A stretch of DNA of 64,000 nt from Jiella avicenniae. GTDB lineage: Bacteria > Pseudomonadota > Alphaproteobacteria > Rhizobiales > Rhizobiaceae. The notes beneath the pieces were generated by a model. That model was not told the DNA's origin and did no database searches. It saw only the letters and a list, made by a program, of their open reading frames with translations. The stretch's first letter is position 1; each line of letters opens with the position of its first letter. The translations under genes were made by a program, and so were the position numbers. Below are positions 16,688-25,514 of this stretch, in pieces. The stretch is from positions 124,001 through 188,000 of the forward strand of contig NZ_JAJUWU010000003.1 of the NCBI RefSeq assembly GCF_021390325.1. The letters run 5' to 3'.

Positions 16688-18346
16688 TCAATCCGCGAAG
16701 CGCGCTTCGATCAGGGTCACACCCTTTGCCCGCAGCGCCTGGCCGAGCTCGCCGCTCGGATGCGCGCCGGCACTCTCGGCCGATTTGCGGGGCGCGGAAA
16801 CCAGCGAGGCGAAGGCGATACGCGAGGAGATCGCGTCCTGGCCCGGGACGGCGCCCGCTGCCTCCCCGTTCGCCATGCGAACGACGCGGCCGCCCTTCGC
16901 CGAGAGGATTTCGGCCTCGATCGTCGCCTCTTCGGACGTGGCTTTCGCGGCAGTCTTCGCCGCCTGGCGGGGCGTCTGACGCTCCGAATAGGCGACCGTC
17001 CTGAGGCCGGGCTTGGCATCGGCGGCCTTGGCCTGACCTTCGGGGCGGTTCTGCGGAAGGACGGCGGCGACGCGGTCGCGCTGCTCGTTGGCAAGGACCT
17101 CCAGCGCGGCAACGGCTTCACGCCGTGGCTCGGGCTTCACGCCGCCGTTCAGAACGGCGTCGAAATTCGGACGATTGGTCGGCGTGGGAACGGCGAAGGC
17201 GAGCTGTCCGGCCGCGACGGGTCCGGCGCCACGCTCTTCCTGCTCCAGAGCCGCCACGAGAGCGCCGACCGTCTCGTCGGAGACCTTCCCCTCGGCGGAG
17301 GAGACGGATGCGCGGGCAGCGAAGGTCGGAACCGGAACACGCGAAGCTTCGAGCGCGGCGATCTGCGTTGCAGCGGGGGCCGCTGCAGCGGCCGGAGCAC
17401 CGGTATCGAAGGTGTCGGCGACGGGGACCGAAACACCGGTCGGGAGATCACGGCTCGGCCGCGGCTGCGGCACGACCGCCGCGATCTGGACTTCACGAGC
17501 GGCTGCCGGGGCCGGAGCGGCTCTCGCCGGCGCCTGGGCCGGCGCCGCGACGTCGGCATTGTCCTCGGCCTCTTCCGACGAATCGCCGCCGCCGAACAGC
17601 ATCGCGATCAACGACTTGCCACCGCCCGACGAACGCGATGAGCTGGCGTTGGCGACCTGGATGCCGGCCTGGCCACGGCGCGACTTGTAGGAGGCGAGCG
17701 CCTGCTGATAGCCGGGCAGCGGCTTGCCGTCGGAGGGCACGTGCACCGTCCCGCCGTTCGGGAAGACCGCCAGCAACTCGCGCCGGTTCATGCGCGGCCA
17801 ATGGCGAGCGTTGCCGACGTCGAAATGCACGAAGGGCGAGCCCGAACGGGGATAATAGCCGACGCCGCCGACCTGCATCTTCAGCCCGATCTCGCGCATC
17901 TTCTTGAGCGGCACGTCGGGAATGAAGAAGTCGAGCGCGCGGCCGAGCGTGTGCTGGCTCTGCTTGGCGACGCCCGAGGAGCGGGACCGCAGCATCGCGT
18001 TGGTCGCCGGCGAGCGGTAGCCGCAGATGACGTTGATGTAATCGCGGGAACCGGACTGGCGGTAGGCTTCCCAGATCAGGTCGAGGAGACCCGGATCCAT
18101 GGTCGTCGCCTTCGCCTTGCGCCAGTCGCGCAGGAACCAGTTGATCTTCTTCAGCTCGCCCTGATCGTAGCGGCCGTTGACCTTGTAGGAAAAGGCCGCC
18201 TTTTCCCGCGTATGGAGATTGTAGAACTTCAGGGTCCGCGTCTCTGCCGCGGCGCTGGTTGCGACGGCGCCCGCCATCAGCGTTGCGACGGCCACGGCTG
18301 CGAAACGCAGGGCCGAACGCCCAGCGCCAAGTGTTCGTCCGAACAT
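16688..18346 (-). CDS. DUF882/MepK-like murein endopeptidase with long C-terminal extension
   Basis: This 552-residue exported protein has a signal peptide in about residues 1-36, ending SAAAE. Residues about 38-200 form the DUF882 (YcbK/MepK, peptidase M15-like) domain: SQHTLGRALDFFIPD supplies the first zinc His and Asp, and PFVHFDVG the last His. The family cleaves peptidoglycan cross-links during envelope growth. Residues about 210-552 are Ala/Pro-rich, low in predicted structure, with scattered PxxRP segments; this tail is far longer than in enterobacterial MepK (about 180 residues). The ATG at 18346 was chosen for the GAGGGG upstream and the signal peptide. A 10-bp inverted repeat lies in its leader (18405-18450). 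Confidence 0.85.
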   Translation of the reverse strand: MFGRTLGAGRSALRFAAVAVATLMAGAVATSAAAETRTLKFYNLHTREKAAFSYKVNGRYDQGELKKINWFLRDWRKAKATTMDPGLLDLIWEAYRQSGSRDYINVICGYRSPATNAMLRSRSSGVAKQSQHTLGRALDFFIPDVPLKKMREIGLKMQVGGVGYYPRSGSPFVHFDVGNARHWPRMNRRELLAVFPNGGTVHVPSDGKPLPGYQQALASYKSRRGQAGIQVANASSSRSSGGGKSLIAMLFGGGDSSEEAEDNADVAAPAQAPARAAPAPAAAREVQIAAVVPQPRPSRDLPTGVSVPVADTFDTGAPAAAAAPAATQIAALEASRVPVPTFAARASVSSAEGKVSDETVGALVAALEQEERGAGPVAAGQLAFAVPTPTNRPNFDAVLNGGVKPEPRREAVAALEVLANEQRDRVAAVLPQNRPEGQAKAADAKPGLRTVAYSERQTPRQAAKTAAKATSEEATIEAEILSAKGGRVVRMANGEAAGAVPGQDAISSRIAFASLVSAPRKSAESAGAHPSGELGQALRAKGVTLIEARFAD

Positions 18347-18655
18347 CCGGCATCCCCTCGACTGACGTGTCGCGCCCGACCGTATCCCCCGGCGGGCGCC
18401 CCCTTCTGTCATTTCGAACTTGCTCAGAACTGCGGCACGAAAATGACAGATGGAGAATTTCTCGCTCTCACCTTGGCGAATTTAAGTGAATGATACCTTA
18501 ACGACACGCCGATAGCGAGCACGGGGACCGCCGATTTGCCGCGACATTCAACGGTTTGCACAAATGCCGCACCGCACTGGCGGTGTTTCACCACCGTTCG
18601 GAACGGTCACGGGCGGGCGCATCAAAATTGCTACCCGGCAAAGAAGTGCCCGCGG
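18347..18655. other. Leader and promoter region of the DUF882 gene
   Basis: This 309-bp gap has no gene. It contains the inverted repeat 18405-18414/18441-18450 and a small palindrome ACCGTT-CGG-AACGGT at 18593-18607, downstream of the next minus-strand gene. Confidence 0.6.
18405..18450 (-). repeat. 10-bp inverted repeat upstream of the DUF882 gene
   Basis: TCTGTCATTT (18405-18414) and its exact complement (18441-18450) flank a 26-nt spacer, 59-104 bases upstream of the ATG. The position fits an operator or a leader stem-loop for the murein peptidase gene. Confidence 0.5.
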
Positions 18656-19636
18656 TCACAGCGGAAAATCGATCCGCTCGCGAAGATAAGCTTCCATGCC
18701 CGTCAGCGATCTCTTGCCGGCTTCGGTTCCGAAAGCTTCGAAGACGTGGACGCCGCCATTCGTCAGGTGAAGGTCGACCGCATTGCCCGCGGCGAGCCAG
18801 CGGCTGGCCATGAACAGCGTGTCGTCAACGAGCAGATCCCTGGTGCCGCAGCTGAAGCGCGCCGGCGGCAGGTCGGACAGGTCCGCGTAAAGGGGCGAGA
18901 CGGCCGGATCCTTCAGGGAGTAAGCGTCCGGCACGAAGCGCAGCACGAATTCCTTGACGTCCTCGGCACTCAGCACGAGCCGGTCTTCGCCGGCGGCCCG
19001 CACGCTCGGCGTCAGCGACAGGTCGTAGCAGCCCGCGACGAGAAGCGCCGCGCGGAACGGGCGCAGCTTGTAGTCGTCGCGCAGCCTGATCAGGGTGAGG
19101 ACGGCGAGATGGGCGCCGGCCGACTCCCCGCCGATGGCCAGGAAGCCGCGCGGCGCCGGCAGGTGGCCGTTGGCGAGCGCGACGGCGACGTCGACGCAGT
19201 CGTCCGGCGCCGCCGGAAAGGGATGTTCGGGGGCCAGCCGATATTCGACCGAGACGACCGTCAGCCCCGTCGCGTCGGCAAGCGAGCGCAGCCGCGGATC
19301 GGCCTCCTCAGCCCCGCCGAAGACCCAGCCGCCGCCGTGGATATGCAGAAAGCTGCCGCGCGTGGCGCCGTCCGTCGGCCGGAAGATCCGCATCGCGATC
19401 TCGCGGCCCGCCGAACCGATATGGACATGGGTCTCGGCCTTCTTGTCCTTCGGCGCGAAGGGGAAGATTCCCTTGCCCTCCTTGCGGGCCTTGCGGACCT
19501 TCTCCACCGGCATGGACCAGGGATCGGGGCGCTGGCCGTGCTCCTTGCGCAGCCAGTCCGTCAGCTCGACGAGCTCGGGATCGGTGGCCTCGGGATCGAA
19601 TGCGTCCGAGTCGATCTCCAGTCGCCGCTTTGCCAT
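18656..19636 (-). CDS. Alpha/beta hydrolase, hormone-sensitive-lipase family
   Basis: This 326-residue cytoplasmic esterase-like enzyme carries the oxyanion-hole motif HGGGWVFGG at about residue 100 and the nucleophile elbow GGESAGAH at about 170, both diagnostic of the HSL/bacterial family IV carboxylesterases. A conserved EYRLAPEHPFPAA segment lies between them, and the catalytic Asp and His lie near TRDLLVDD and GGVHVFEAFG in the C-terminal part. The ATG at 19636 has AGGA eight bases upstream; an ATG at 19645 is the alternative. It is a single gene with no pathway context, so the substrate is open. Confidence 0.9.
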   Translation of the reverse strand: MAKRRLEIDSDAFDPEATDPELVELTDWLRKEHGQRPDPWSMPVEKVRKARKEGKGIFPFAPKDKKAETHVHIGSAGREIAMRIFRPTDGATRGSFLHIHGGGWVFGGAEEADPRLRSLADATGLTVVSVEYRLAPEHPFPAAPDDCVDVAVALANGHLPAPRGFLAIGGESAGAHLAVLTLIRLRDDYKLRPFRAALLVAGCYDLSLTPSVRAAGEDRLVLSAEDVKEFVLRFVPDAYSLKDPAVSPLYADLSDLPPARFSCGTRDLLVDDTLFMASRWLAAGNAVDLHLTNGGVHVFEAFGTEAGKRSLTGMEAYLRERIDFPL

Positions 19637-19789
19637 GCTCGTCATCCTGCCTGCCGGTGGTTGCGTTTCCCAGACAAAGCTAGGCGGTCCGGCCCGCCAT
19701 GGTAGGGCCGCGGCCGACGGCATCTCGCGATCGCGCGCGTCGAAGACCGCCCCTGCGCCCGACCCGGTTCGTTTCGGCCGGCTCCGCTC

Positions 19790-22666
19790 TCAGCCGCGCT
19801 GGCCCGCCTTCCGCCATGCATCGATCGCCGACAGCGTCGCCGGGCCGAAAACGCCGTCGCTGCGGCCGCGATAGACGCCCTCGGCGCGCAGATAGTCCTG
19901 GATCGCCTGACGGACCGGCGTCTCGAAGATCTTGCCGCCCCCGGTGACGATCAGTTCCTCGGCGTCGGCATAGCCCTGGGAGAGCCCGGTCATCATGCTC
20001 TTCGCCGCATCGAGCGGCGTCGCACCCGGCGCGCCGATGCCGAAGGCATCCATGAAGCCGACGTAGAAATGCCCGCCCGGCACGTCCTTTTCGGCCGCCT
20101 GACGGTAGAAGTCGAACGCCTTGGCGTAGTCTTCGTCGACGCCCTGGCCGCTATAGGCCATCTTGCCGAGCTCGACGAGCGCTTCCGGGACCCCGAAGGC
20201 CGCCGCGTCCTGAAACAGCGCGTAGGCTTCGGCATAATCCTGCGGGATGGTGGTGCCGTTCACTTTCTCGATGCCGAGGAAATACCTGGCGAAGCCGTTG
20301 CCCTGGCCGGAGGATTTCTCCAGCCAGTCGACCGCCTGGCGCGGGTCGGGCGCGACGCCGCGTCCGTCGTAGAAGGCCAGCGCCAGCTCATACTGGGCGA
20401 CGGCCTGCCCCGCCTCGGCCGCCTCGCGGTAGAGCCTTGCCGCCTCGTCGTCGCGCCCGGCCGCCTGATAGGACCGGCCGAGCTGGAAGGTGACGCGGGC
20501 ATCGCCGGGAGCCAGGCGATGGGCGGCCTCGCAGGCCGGCACCGCCTTCGTCACGTCGATGTCGGCCGGCGCCTTCACCCCGGCGATCTCGGCCGGCTTC
20601 GTCGGATCGTCGGAATCGGCGGCGAGGCGGTCGCATTCGGCAAGGACGCTCGCCGTCGCGGCTCCAGGGCGCGGCGCGGCGGGGTCGCCCGGCGTCGCGA
20701 GCGCCGGCGGGGGCCCGGCGGGAACGCCGTCGGGCGACGGCACCAGCGGCAGCGGATCGACCGGCACCTGCGCATCCGGCCGGTCCTCGGCAGGTGGCGT
20801 CAGATCCTCCGTCCCGCCGGGCGTCACGGGGGACGGGACGGGTTCGGCCGAAGGCGCGGCCGGCGCGGGCCCGAGCAGCGGCACCGGCTCGCCGCCGTTC
20901 ACCGAGACGGTCGGCGAGAGCAGCGCCATTTGCTGCAGCGGATCGGCGGCCCCGGCGAGTGCGAAGGCGGTTCCGACGAGCGGCACCGGCCCGGACGGCT
21001 TGATCGAGAGGCGCAGCGAGCGCGGATCGCTCAAAAACGCGCGCAGAGCATCGGCGGCGTTTTCGGCGAGCGTCGTGTTGCCCGTGGAGCCGAGGATCGC
21101 ATCACGAGCGGCCGTCGGAATGGCCGCGCGGAACAACGGCGGATCGATGTTCTGGCCCTTGGCGGCGATTTCGAGAACCTTGTCGACGAGCGACGTGTTG
21201 ACGAAATTGACCTCGGCTTCTTCGAGGCTCGTCCCGAGACCGACGAGCGCCGCCGGATTGCCGGCGGAGACCAGCGCACGGACGTCGGCGGGCGAAAAGT
21301 TCCCGAGCGCGGTCGAGACCGTCAGGCTCCCCTCCCGGCCGATTTCCACGACTTCCGTCAATTTGAGGTTCTGGGCGGCGGTGTCGCGCTGCATCATGGT
21401 CGTCAGCGTGAAGTCGAAGAAGTCCCGGCCGAGCCCTTCGAAATCGCCGACGCTTGTTTCGGTGATCCTCGCCATCTGTTCGGGCGTGAAGGCGAGGTTC
21501 TTGATGCTGAAGGTCGCCGACTGAGGCAGGCCGTCGGAGACGCCGTTGGTGGTCAGCTGGATGGCGGCGATCGTCAGGAGTTCGCCGGTCGGATCGAAGC
21601 CGGTCACCGAGCGGATGTCGATGCCGCGCAGGTCGGCCGGCCCGAGGCTGTCGCTGGCGGGCGTCGCGCCGACGGCCGTAAGGCGCGGATCGAGGATCGA
21701 GATCGAGGCGATCGTCGCCACCCGGTCGTTCGGTCCGTTCCGCTCGGTCGCCCGGATGCTCGACTTGGTCATGAAGATCGAATTGGCCGTCAGGGTGCCG
21801 TCCGCCTCGAGCTTCGGCTTCAGGACCACGGTCGAGGGCGCGACGAAGCCGCTCCAGTTGGGCTGGCCGTCGTCCTTGGTCAGCCGCAGATTGGTGACGA
21901 AGAGATCGCCCTGGTCGAGAACCGCGGAATCGTAGCGGAACCGCGGCCCGCTCTGGCTCGACGCGCCCTGCAGCGCGTTCAGCCGGTCGACCATCGTGTC
22001 GGCGAGGAGCTTGGCCTCGTCCGTGGGCACCTGCGGCGTGACGGTCGGCGCCTGCGGCGCGGCGACGTCGCCGGCATCGGCCGGAGCAGACGGCGCGGCA
22101 GGCGCGGCGACGTCGGGTGCGGGGATCGGAACCGGTCGGGGATCGGCGTCGCTGCCGGCGGACGTGCCGCCGGCTCCCGAGAAGGGATCCCGTGCGACGG
22201 AGGGCGCCGCCGGTTCCCTCGCCTGCGGCTGCGGCTCCGGGGCCGTTCCGGCCTGCATCGGCGCGGCCGGCAGAGGGGCCTCGGCCGCAGCAGGCGGCGG
22301 CGTTTCCGCGTCGTCCGGGGCCATCGGGGCTGCCGGCTGCTGCGAAAGCTGCGGCGCCGGGCTCTCCGCGCCGGTCCCAACCGCCGAGGCGCCGGCCGCG
22401 CCGTCGCCTGATCGGCCGGCCCTCGCTTCGCTCTGGCCCTGCAGGATGCGGGCGAAGCTCGCATAGGGGCAGGCACCGAAGGCATCGATATGGGCCTGAT
22501 AGGCCTCCGGCGTGTCGATCTGGCGGGCGATCTCGAAGTGGTCCTTCGCCTCCCGGCAATCGGCCGCGGCCTGGGCCAGAAGCTGGTCGGCATCGGCCGG
22601 TGCGGCGACGAGGAAAGCCACGCCGGCGAGAAGCGCGAGGCGGCGGGAGCGGTACGTTACGGTCAT
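19790..22666 (-). CDS. Exported Sel1-repeat protein with C-terminal peptidoglycan-binding-like motif
   Basis: This 958-residue protein has a signal peptide in about residues 1-26, ending ADADQ. A short Cys-containing helical segment follows (DTPEAYQAHIDAFGACPY), then a Pro/Ala-rich linker (about 75-230), a structured middle region (about 230-610) of no family I recognise, a second Pro-rich linker (about 610-690), and at least four Sel1/TPR-type repeats (about 720-900, e.g. LALAFYDGRGVAPD). The last 40 residues (LRAEGVYRGRSDGVFGPAT) resemble a peptidoglycan-binding-1 motif. This suggests a periplasmic scaffold near the cell wall. The ATG at 22666 was chosen because the signal peptide starts there; the upstream extension of the frame is non-protein-like. 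Confidence 0.75.
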   Translation of the reverse strand: MTVTYRSRRLALLAGVAFLVAAPADADQLLAQAAADCREAKDHFEIARQIDTPEAYQAHIDAFGACPYASFARILQGQSEARAGRSGDGAAGASAVGTGAESPAPQLSQQPAAPMAPDDAETPPPAAAEAPLPAAPMQAGTAPEPQPQAREPAAPSVARDPFSGAGGTSAGSDADPRPVPIPAPDVAAPAAPSAPADAGDVAAPQAPTVTPQVPTDEAKLLADTMVDRLNALQGASSQSGPRFRYDSAVLDQGDLFVTNLRLTKDDGQPNWSGFVAPSTVVLKPKLEADGTLTANSIFMTKSSIRATERNGPNDRVATIASISILDPRLTAVGATPASDSLGPADLRGIDIRSVTGFDPTGELLTIAAIQLTTNGVSDGLPQSATFSIKNLAFTPEQMARITETSVGDFEGLGRDFFDFTLTTMMQRDTAAQNLKLTEVVEIGREGSLTVSTALGNFSPADVRALVSAGNPAALVGLGTSLEEAEVNFVNTSLVDKVLEIAAKGQNIDPPLFRAAIPTAARDAILGSTGNTTLAENAADALRAFLSDPRSLRLSIKPSGPVPLVGTAFALAGAADPLQQMALLSPTVSVNGGEPVPLLGPAPAAPSAEPVPSPVTPGGTEDLTPPAEDRPDAQVPVDPLPLVPSPDGVPAGPPPALATPGDPAAPRPGAATASVLAECDRLAADSDDPTKPAEIAGVKAPADIDVTKAVPACEAAHRLAPGDARVTFQLGRSYQAAGRDDEAARLYREAAEAGQAVAQYELALAFYDGRGVAPDPRQAVDWLEKSSGQGNGFARYFLGIEKVNGTTIPQDYAEAYALFQDAAAFGVPEALVELGKMAYSGQGVDEDYAKAFDFYRQAAEKDVPGGHFYVGFMDAFGIGAPGATPLDAAKSMMTGLSQGYADAEELIVTGGGKIFETPVRQAIQDYLRAEGVYRGRSDGVFGPATLSAIDAWRKAGQRG

Positions 22667-23148
22667 CGGTCGAGGCCCATGGGTCGGTGGATGATATGCC
22701 CCTGCCCGGCGCACCGCGACCGCTCCCGACGAAAGAGCGGAGGAGACACCGGACGATTGCGCCGGAGCGGCCCGAGACCGGGGCCGACCTGCCGACGCGG
22801 CTGTGCTCGAGACACAGCGAATGAGACGTCGAAGGCGCTTCTGCGGCGCCCACCGAGGCACGGGGATCGCTCCGGCGGGCCGCAAGGCCGCCCCGCGGCG
22901 GGCCGGACCTCGACGACGCCGAGCGATCGGCACCATCCCGGTGATACCGCGCCGCCGGGGCGGCGACAAGAAATTTCCGTTACGTCAGGAAGCGGAGCCG
23001 GCGGAGCGGCCTCTGCAGCCTGCTGCCTCGAATGCGCACGCGCGTGACTGCATGGGTGTGGTCGTCCAAAGGCATCCCGGCGCGCCTCAGTCAGCCCGAA
23101 GGAGCCGACGGTGTCTGCAGGTGACGCCGGACCCCGCACTGAGATTGT

Positions 23149-23176
23149 TTGAGACCCTGCTCTCACGACGTATAAT
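23149..23176 (+). promoter_or_regulatory. Sigma70-type promoter of the Phd-PIN operon
   Basis: The -35 is TTGAGA (23149-23154), the spacer is 16 bp, and the -10 is a perfect TATAAT (23171-23176). It lies 26 bp upstream of the antitoxin ATG. Confidence 0.75.
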
Positions 23177-23181
23177 ACGTC
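23167..23181 (+). promoter_or_regulatory. Palindromic operator over the -10 of the TA operon
   Basis: GACGTAT-A-ATACGTC is a perfect 7-1-7 palindrome overlapping the -10 box. Phd/YefM antitoxins bind such palindromes to autoregulate, so this is the probable antitoxin operator. Confidence 0.65.
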
Positions 23182-23201
23182 CAACACTCCAGGAGGATTT
23201 C

Positions 23202-23552
23202 ATGCAGGCCTTCACCTCCATCGACCTTCAGAAACAGACCGGCGACGTCCAGAGAGCAGCTTCGCGGGAGGGAGCGGTGATCACCTCGCACGGGAAACCG
23301 AGGAACGTGATGCTGTCCGTGGAAGAATTCTGCAGATTGAAGCGGATCGCCGGGGAAGAGCTGCCCACCGACCTGTTGGCGAGCCGCGGCGTCACAGTTC
23401 GTCATGTCTCGGATCCGCTGGGATACGATATCCAGAATTTCGAGAGTGCTGCCAGGACGATCGCAACCGATGCCCTTGCAAAAACGAATGAAGCGGCCGT
23501 CGAAGCGGAGCTGGATGCCGTGCGCAGGAAATTCGGACGCTCACCTGCGTGA
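23202..23552 (+). CDS. Phd/YefM-family antitoxin
   Basis: This 116-residue protein begins with the Phd/YefM DNA-binding fold: an N-terminal strand and helix (TSIDLQKQTGDVQRAA), then a beta hairpin GAVITSHGKPRNVMLSVEEF. The C-terminal half (about 60-116) would wrap and neutralise the toxin. The ATG has AGGAGG six bases upstream. It overlaps the downstream toxin start by four bases (GTGA), the tight coupling usual in type II toxin-antitoxin operons, and a palindrome covers its promoter. Confidence 0.8.
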   Translation: MQAFTSIDLQKQTGDVQRAASREGAVITSHGKPRNVMLSVEEFCRLKRIAGEELPTDLLASRGVTVRHVSDPLGYDIQNFESAARTIATDALAKTNEAAVEAELDAVRRKFGRSPA

Positions 23553-24175
23553 TCGACGGTCCCGAAGGCCCTGACGTCCGGAAGCCGCGCTTCCTGATCT
23601 TGGACAACACGCCTATTTCCTTGCTGGGATGCATCGAGGCGCTGGATTGGCTGTTCCGACCTGGATGCGAGGTCACGATCACCGACATGGTGGTGGCGGA
23701 AGCCGTCAGAGACCCGGGAAGCGACAGAGACCCAAGACGGGCAACGAGAACGTACGTTGCCGCTTGGCTGGAAAAGAACAGTCACAGGGTCACCATCCTG
23801 GCAACCTCGGAGGGAGAAAAGTACCGGCGGGAGATGCTTCTTTGGGAGCGCGCCGGCAAGCCGAAGGATCTGCGTCCATCCTGGACCGACCGGGGCGAGC
23901 GAAGCCTCCTGTCGGCCGTGCAGGATTTGAAGCGAGCGCTCCAGTTCGATGAAGACATCATCGTCATCGTCGACGACAGGAACGCGCGTGACGCCGTCAG
24001 AGCCATCCGCGCCGACTTGACGATTATGGGGACGAGGACCTTCGTCCGGTGGATGGATGAAGACTTCGGCGTCCCCGGTGCCGATACGGCCTGGCACGCA
24101 TTCCGTATGGCCACGGACGACACCGCCGATCACGGCGAGGGCGAAGACCCGCTCTTCGTCAGAAGCAAGCCGTGA
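23549..24175 (+). CDS. PIN-like domain toxin (partner of Phd antitoxin)
   Basis: This 208-residue protein starts at a GTG overlapping the antitoxin stop. Features of PIN-type ribonucleases are visible: ILDNTPIS with the first acidic residue, VVAEAVRD with the second, GERSLLSAV in the middle helix, and IVIVDDRNARDAV with the last Asp. PIN toxins cleave RNA, often tRNA or mRNA, when the antitoxin is lost. It is longer than usual PIN toxins (130-150 residues), with an insertion between the first two motifs and the core and a C-terminal tail. The function is inferred from fold motifs plus the paired antitoxin. Confidence 0.65.
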   Translation: MIDGPEGPDVRKPRFLILDNTPISLLGCIEALDWLFRPGCEVTITDMVVAEAVRDPGSDRDPRRATRTYVAAWLEKNSHRVTILATSEGEKYRREMLLWERAGKPKDLRPSWTDRGERSLLSAVQDLKRALQFDEDIIVIVDDRNARDAVRAIRADLTIMGTRTFVRWMDEDFGVPGADTAWHAFRMATDDTADHGEGEDPLFVRSKP

Positions 24176-24284
24176 TGCCCTCGCCCGGCCTTCGAACTCG
24201 GCTGGACAGAAGATGATACCGACCCTTCTGCAGTACCCAGTCGCGTGGTTCTGCTTTACCTGAAGCCAAGTTTCCCACGGCGCC

Positions 24285-25442
24285 TCACTCCAGGATGATG
24301 TGCGGCACGAAGCGGGAGAGATTGCGGGTGATCGGCGAGCGGTCCTCGCGCATGCCGAGGCCGCAGGCCCTGTCGCCGACGATCCACGAACCGAGCACGG
24401 CATAGGCGCCGTCCTTCTCGAACAGAGACGTCAATGCCTGAACGACGAAGCCTTCGCTGCCGTAGGAGCCTTCGGTGATCTCGACGCGCTCGCCCCGCTT
24501 CAGCACCTCGACGTTCTCGCCTTCCCGCGAGAACAGCGGCTTGCGCACCGCGTCCTTCAGGGTCTTGGCCTGGCGGTCGTCGTCGAACCAGGCGGGAAGC
24601 AGGTTCGGATGGCCGGCATGGCGGTCCCACAGGAGCGGCAGGATGCCCTTGTTGGAGAGGATCGTCTTCCAGGCCGGCTCGACGATGGTGGCGCCGGCGG
24701 TCTCGAGATGCTTCGCGAAGGGTTCGCGCAGCATGTCTTCCCAGGGATAGAGCTTGAAGAGGAGGTCGATCACCCGGTCTTCGGTGTCGGTGAAGCGCCC
24801 CTGATCGTCGACCCCGACGTCGCGGATGTCGAGAAGGCTGGTGCGATGGCCGGCCTGGACGGCGCAGTCCATCAGATAGGCGGCGGTGCCGCGATCCTCG
24901 TCGCTTTCCGTCCAGGCGGCGAAATGGAAGATCGGCTCCTTCGAAAACGCCCCGAACGCCTCGACCAGCGCCTCCTGGATCGAATTGTACTGGTCGGCGT
25001 CCTCCGGCAGGGCGCCGCGGGCGACGTTGTCGGTCAGCCAGTTGTACTGGAAGTAGGCGGCCTCGAAGATCGAGGTCGGCGTGTCGGCGTTGTATTCGAG
25101 AAGCTTCGCCGGTCCGGTGCCGTCATAGGCGAGATCGAAGCGGCCGTAGAGGTGCCTGTCGCCGCGCTGCCAGGATTCGGCGACGAGGTCACGCATCCCC
25201 TCCGGCACCTGCAGCCGTTCCATCGCCTGCTCGTCGCGCACGACGTCGGCGACGAGATCCATGCACATGTCGTGCAGTTCCTGGGACGGCGCCTCGATCG
25301 CCTCCTCGATCTCGGCGAGCGAAAAGACGTAGGCAGCCCCGTCGACCCAATAGGGCTCCCCATACATTTCATGGAAGCCGAAGCCGACGCTTTCGGCCGC
25401 CTCGCGCCAGTCCTCGCGCTCCGGGATGGCGATCCGCTTCAT
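24285..25442 (-). CDS. yjfC: Glutathionylspermidine synthase-like ATP-grasp ligase (YjfC-like)
   Basis: This 385-residue protein consists only of the ATP-grasp synthetase domain of the glutathionylspermidine synthase family, without the N-terminal amidase of E. coli Gsp. Conserved family segments are seen: LLEYNADTPTSIFEA near 130, ILPLLWDRHAGHP near 275, and KPLFSREGENV near 310. The family forms amide bonds between a carboxylate and an amine; YjfC-type members are proposed acid-amine ligases of unknown substrate. It is the last gene of a minus-strand operon: ion channel, yjfK, yjfL, yjfM, yjfC. The gap to yjfM is 72 bp. Confidence 0.9.
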   Translation of the reverse strand: MKRIAIPEREDWREAAESVGFGFHEMYGEPYWVDGAAYVFSLAEIEEAIEAPSQELHDMCMDLVADVVRDEQAMERLQVPEGMRDLVAESWQRGDRHLYGRFDLAYDGTGPAKLLEYNADTPTSIFEAAYFQYNWLTDNVARGALPEDADQYNSIQEALVEAFGAFSKEPIFHFAAWTESDEDRGTAAYLMDCAVQAGHRTSLLDIRDVGVDDQGRFTDTEDRVIDLLFKLYPWEDMLREPFAKHLETAGATIVEPAWKTILSNKGILPLLWDRHAGHPNLLPAWFDDDRQAKTLKDAVRKPLFSREGENVEVLKRGERVEITEGSYGSEGFVVQALTSLFEKDGAYAVLGSWIVGDRACGLGMREDRSPITRNLSRFVPHIILE

Positions 25443-25514
25443 CGCGGCCGGTCCGTGGCGGCAACGCGGCGCGCCGCATCGCCGGCCCTTACCGCCACCG
25501 GCATGGCCGAGCGG

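Larger units (their letters stand above)
22667..23201. other. Divergent intergenic region with the TA promoter at its right end
   Basis: This 535-bp gap is mostly G+C-rich with no credible gene. The last 60 bases hold the toxin-antitoxin promoter and operator. A GCCGCC-GG-GGCGGC palindrome lies near 22950. Confidence 0.55.
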
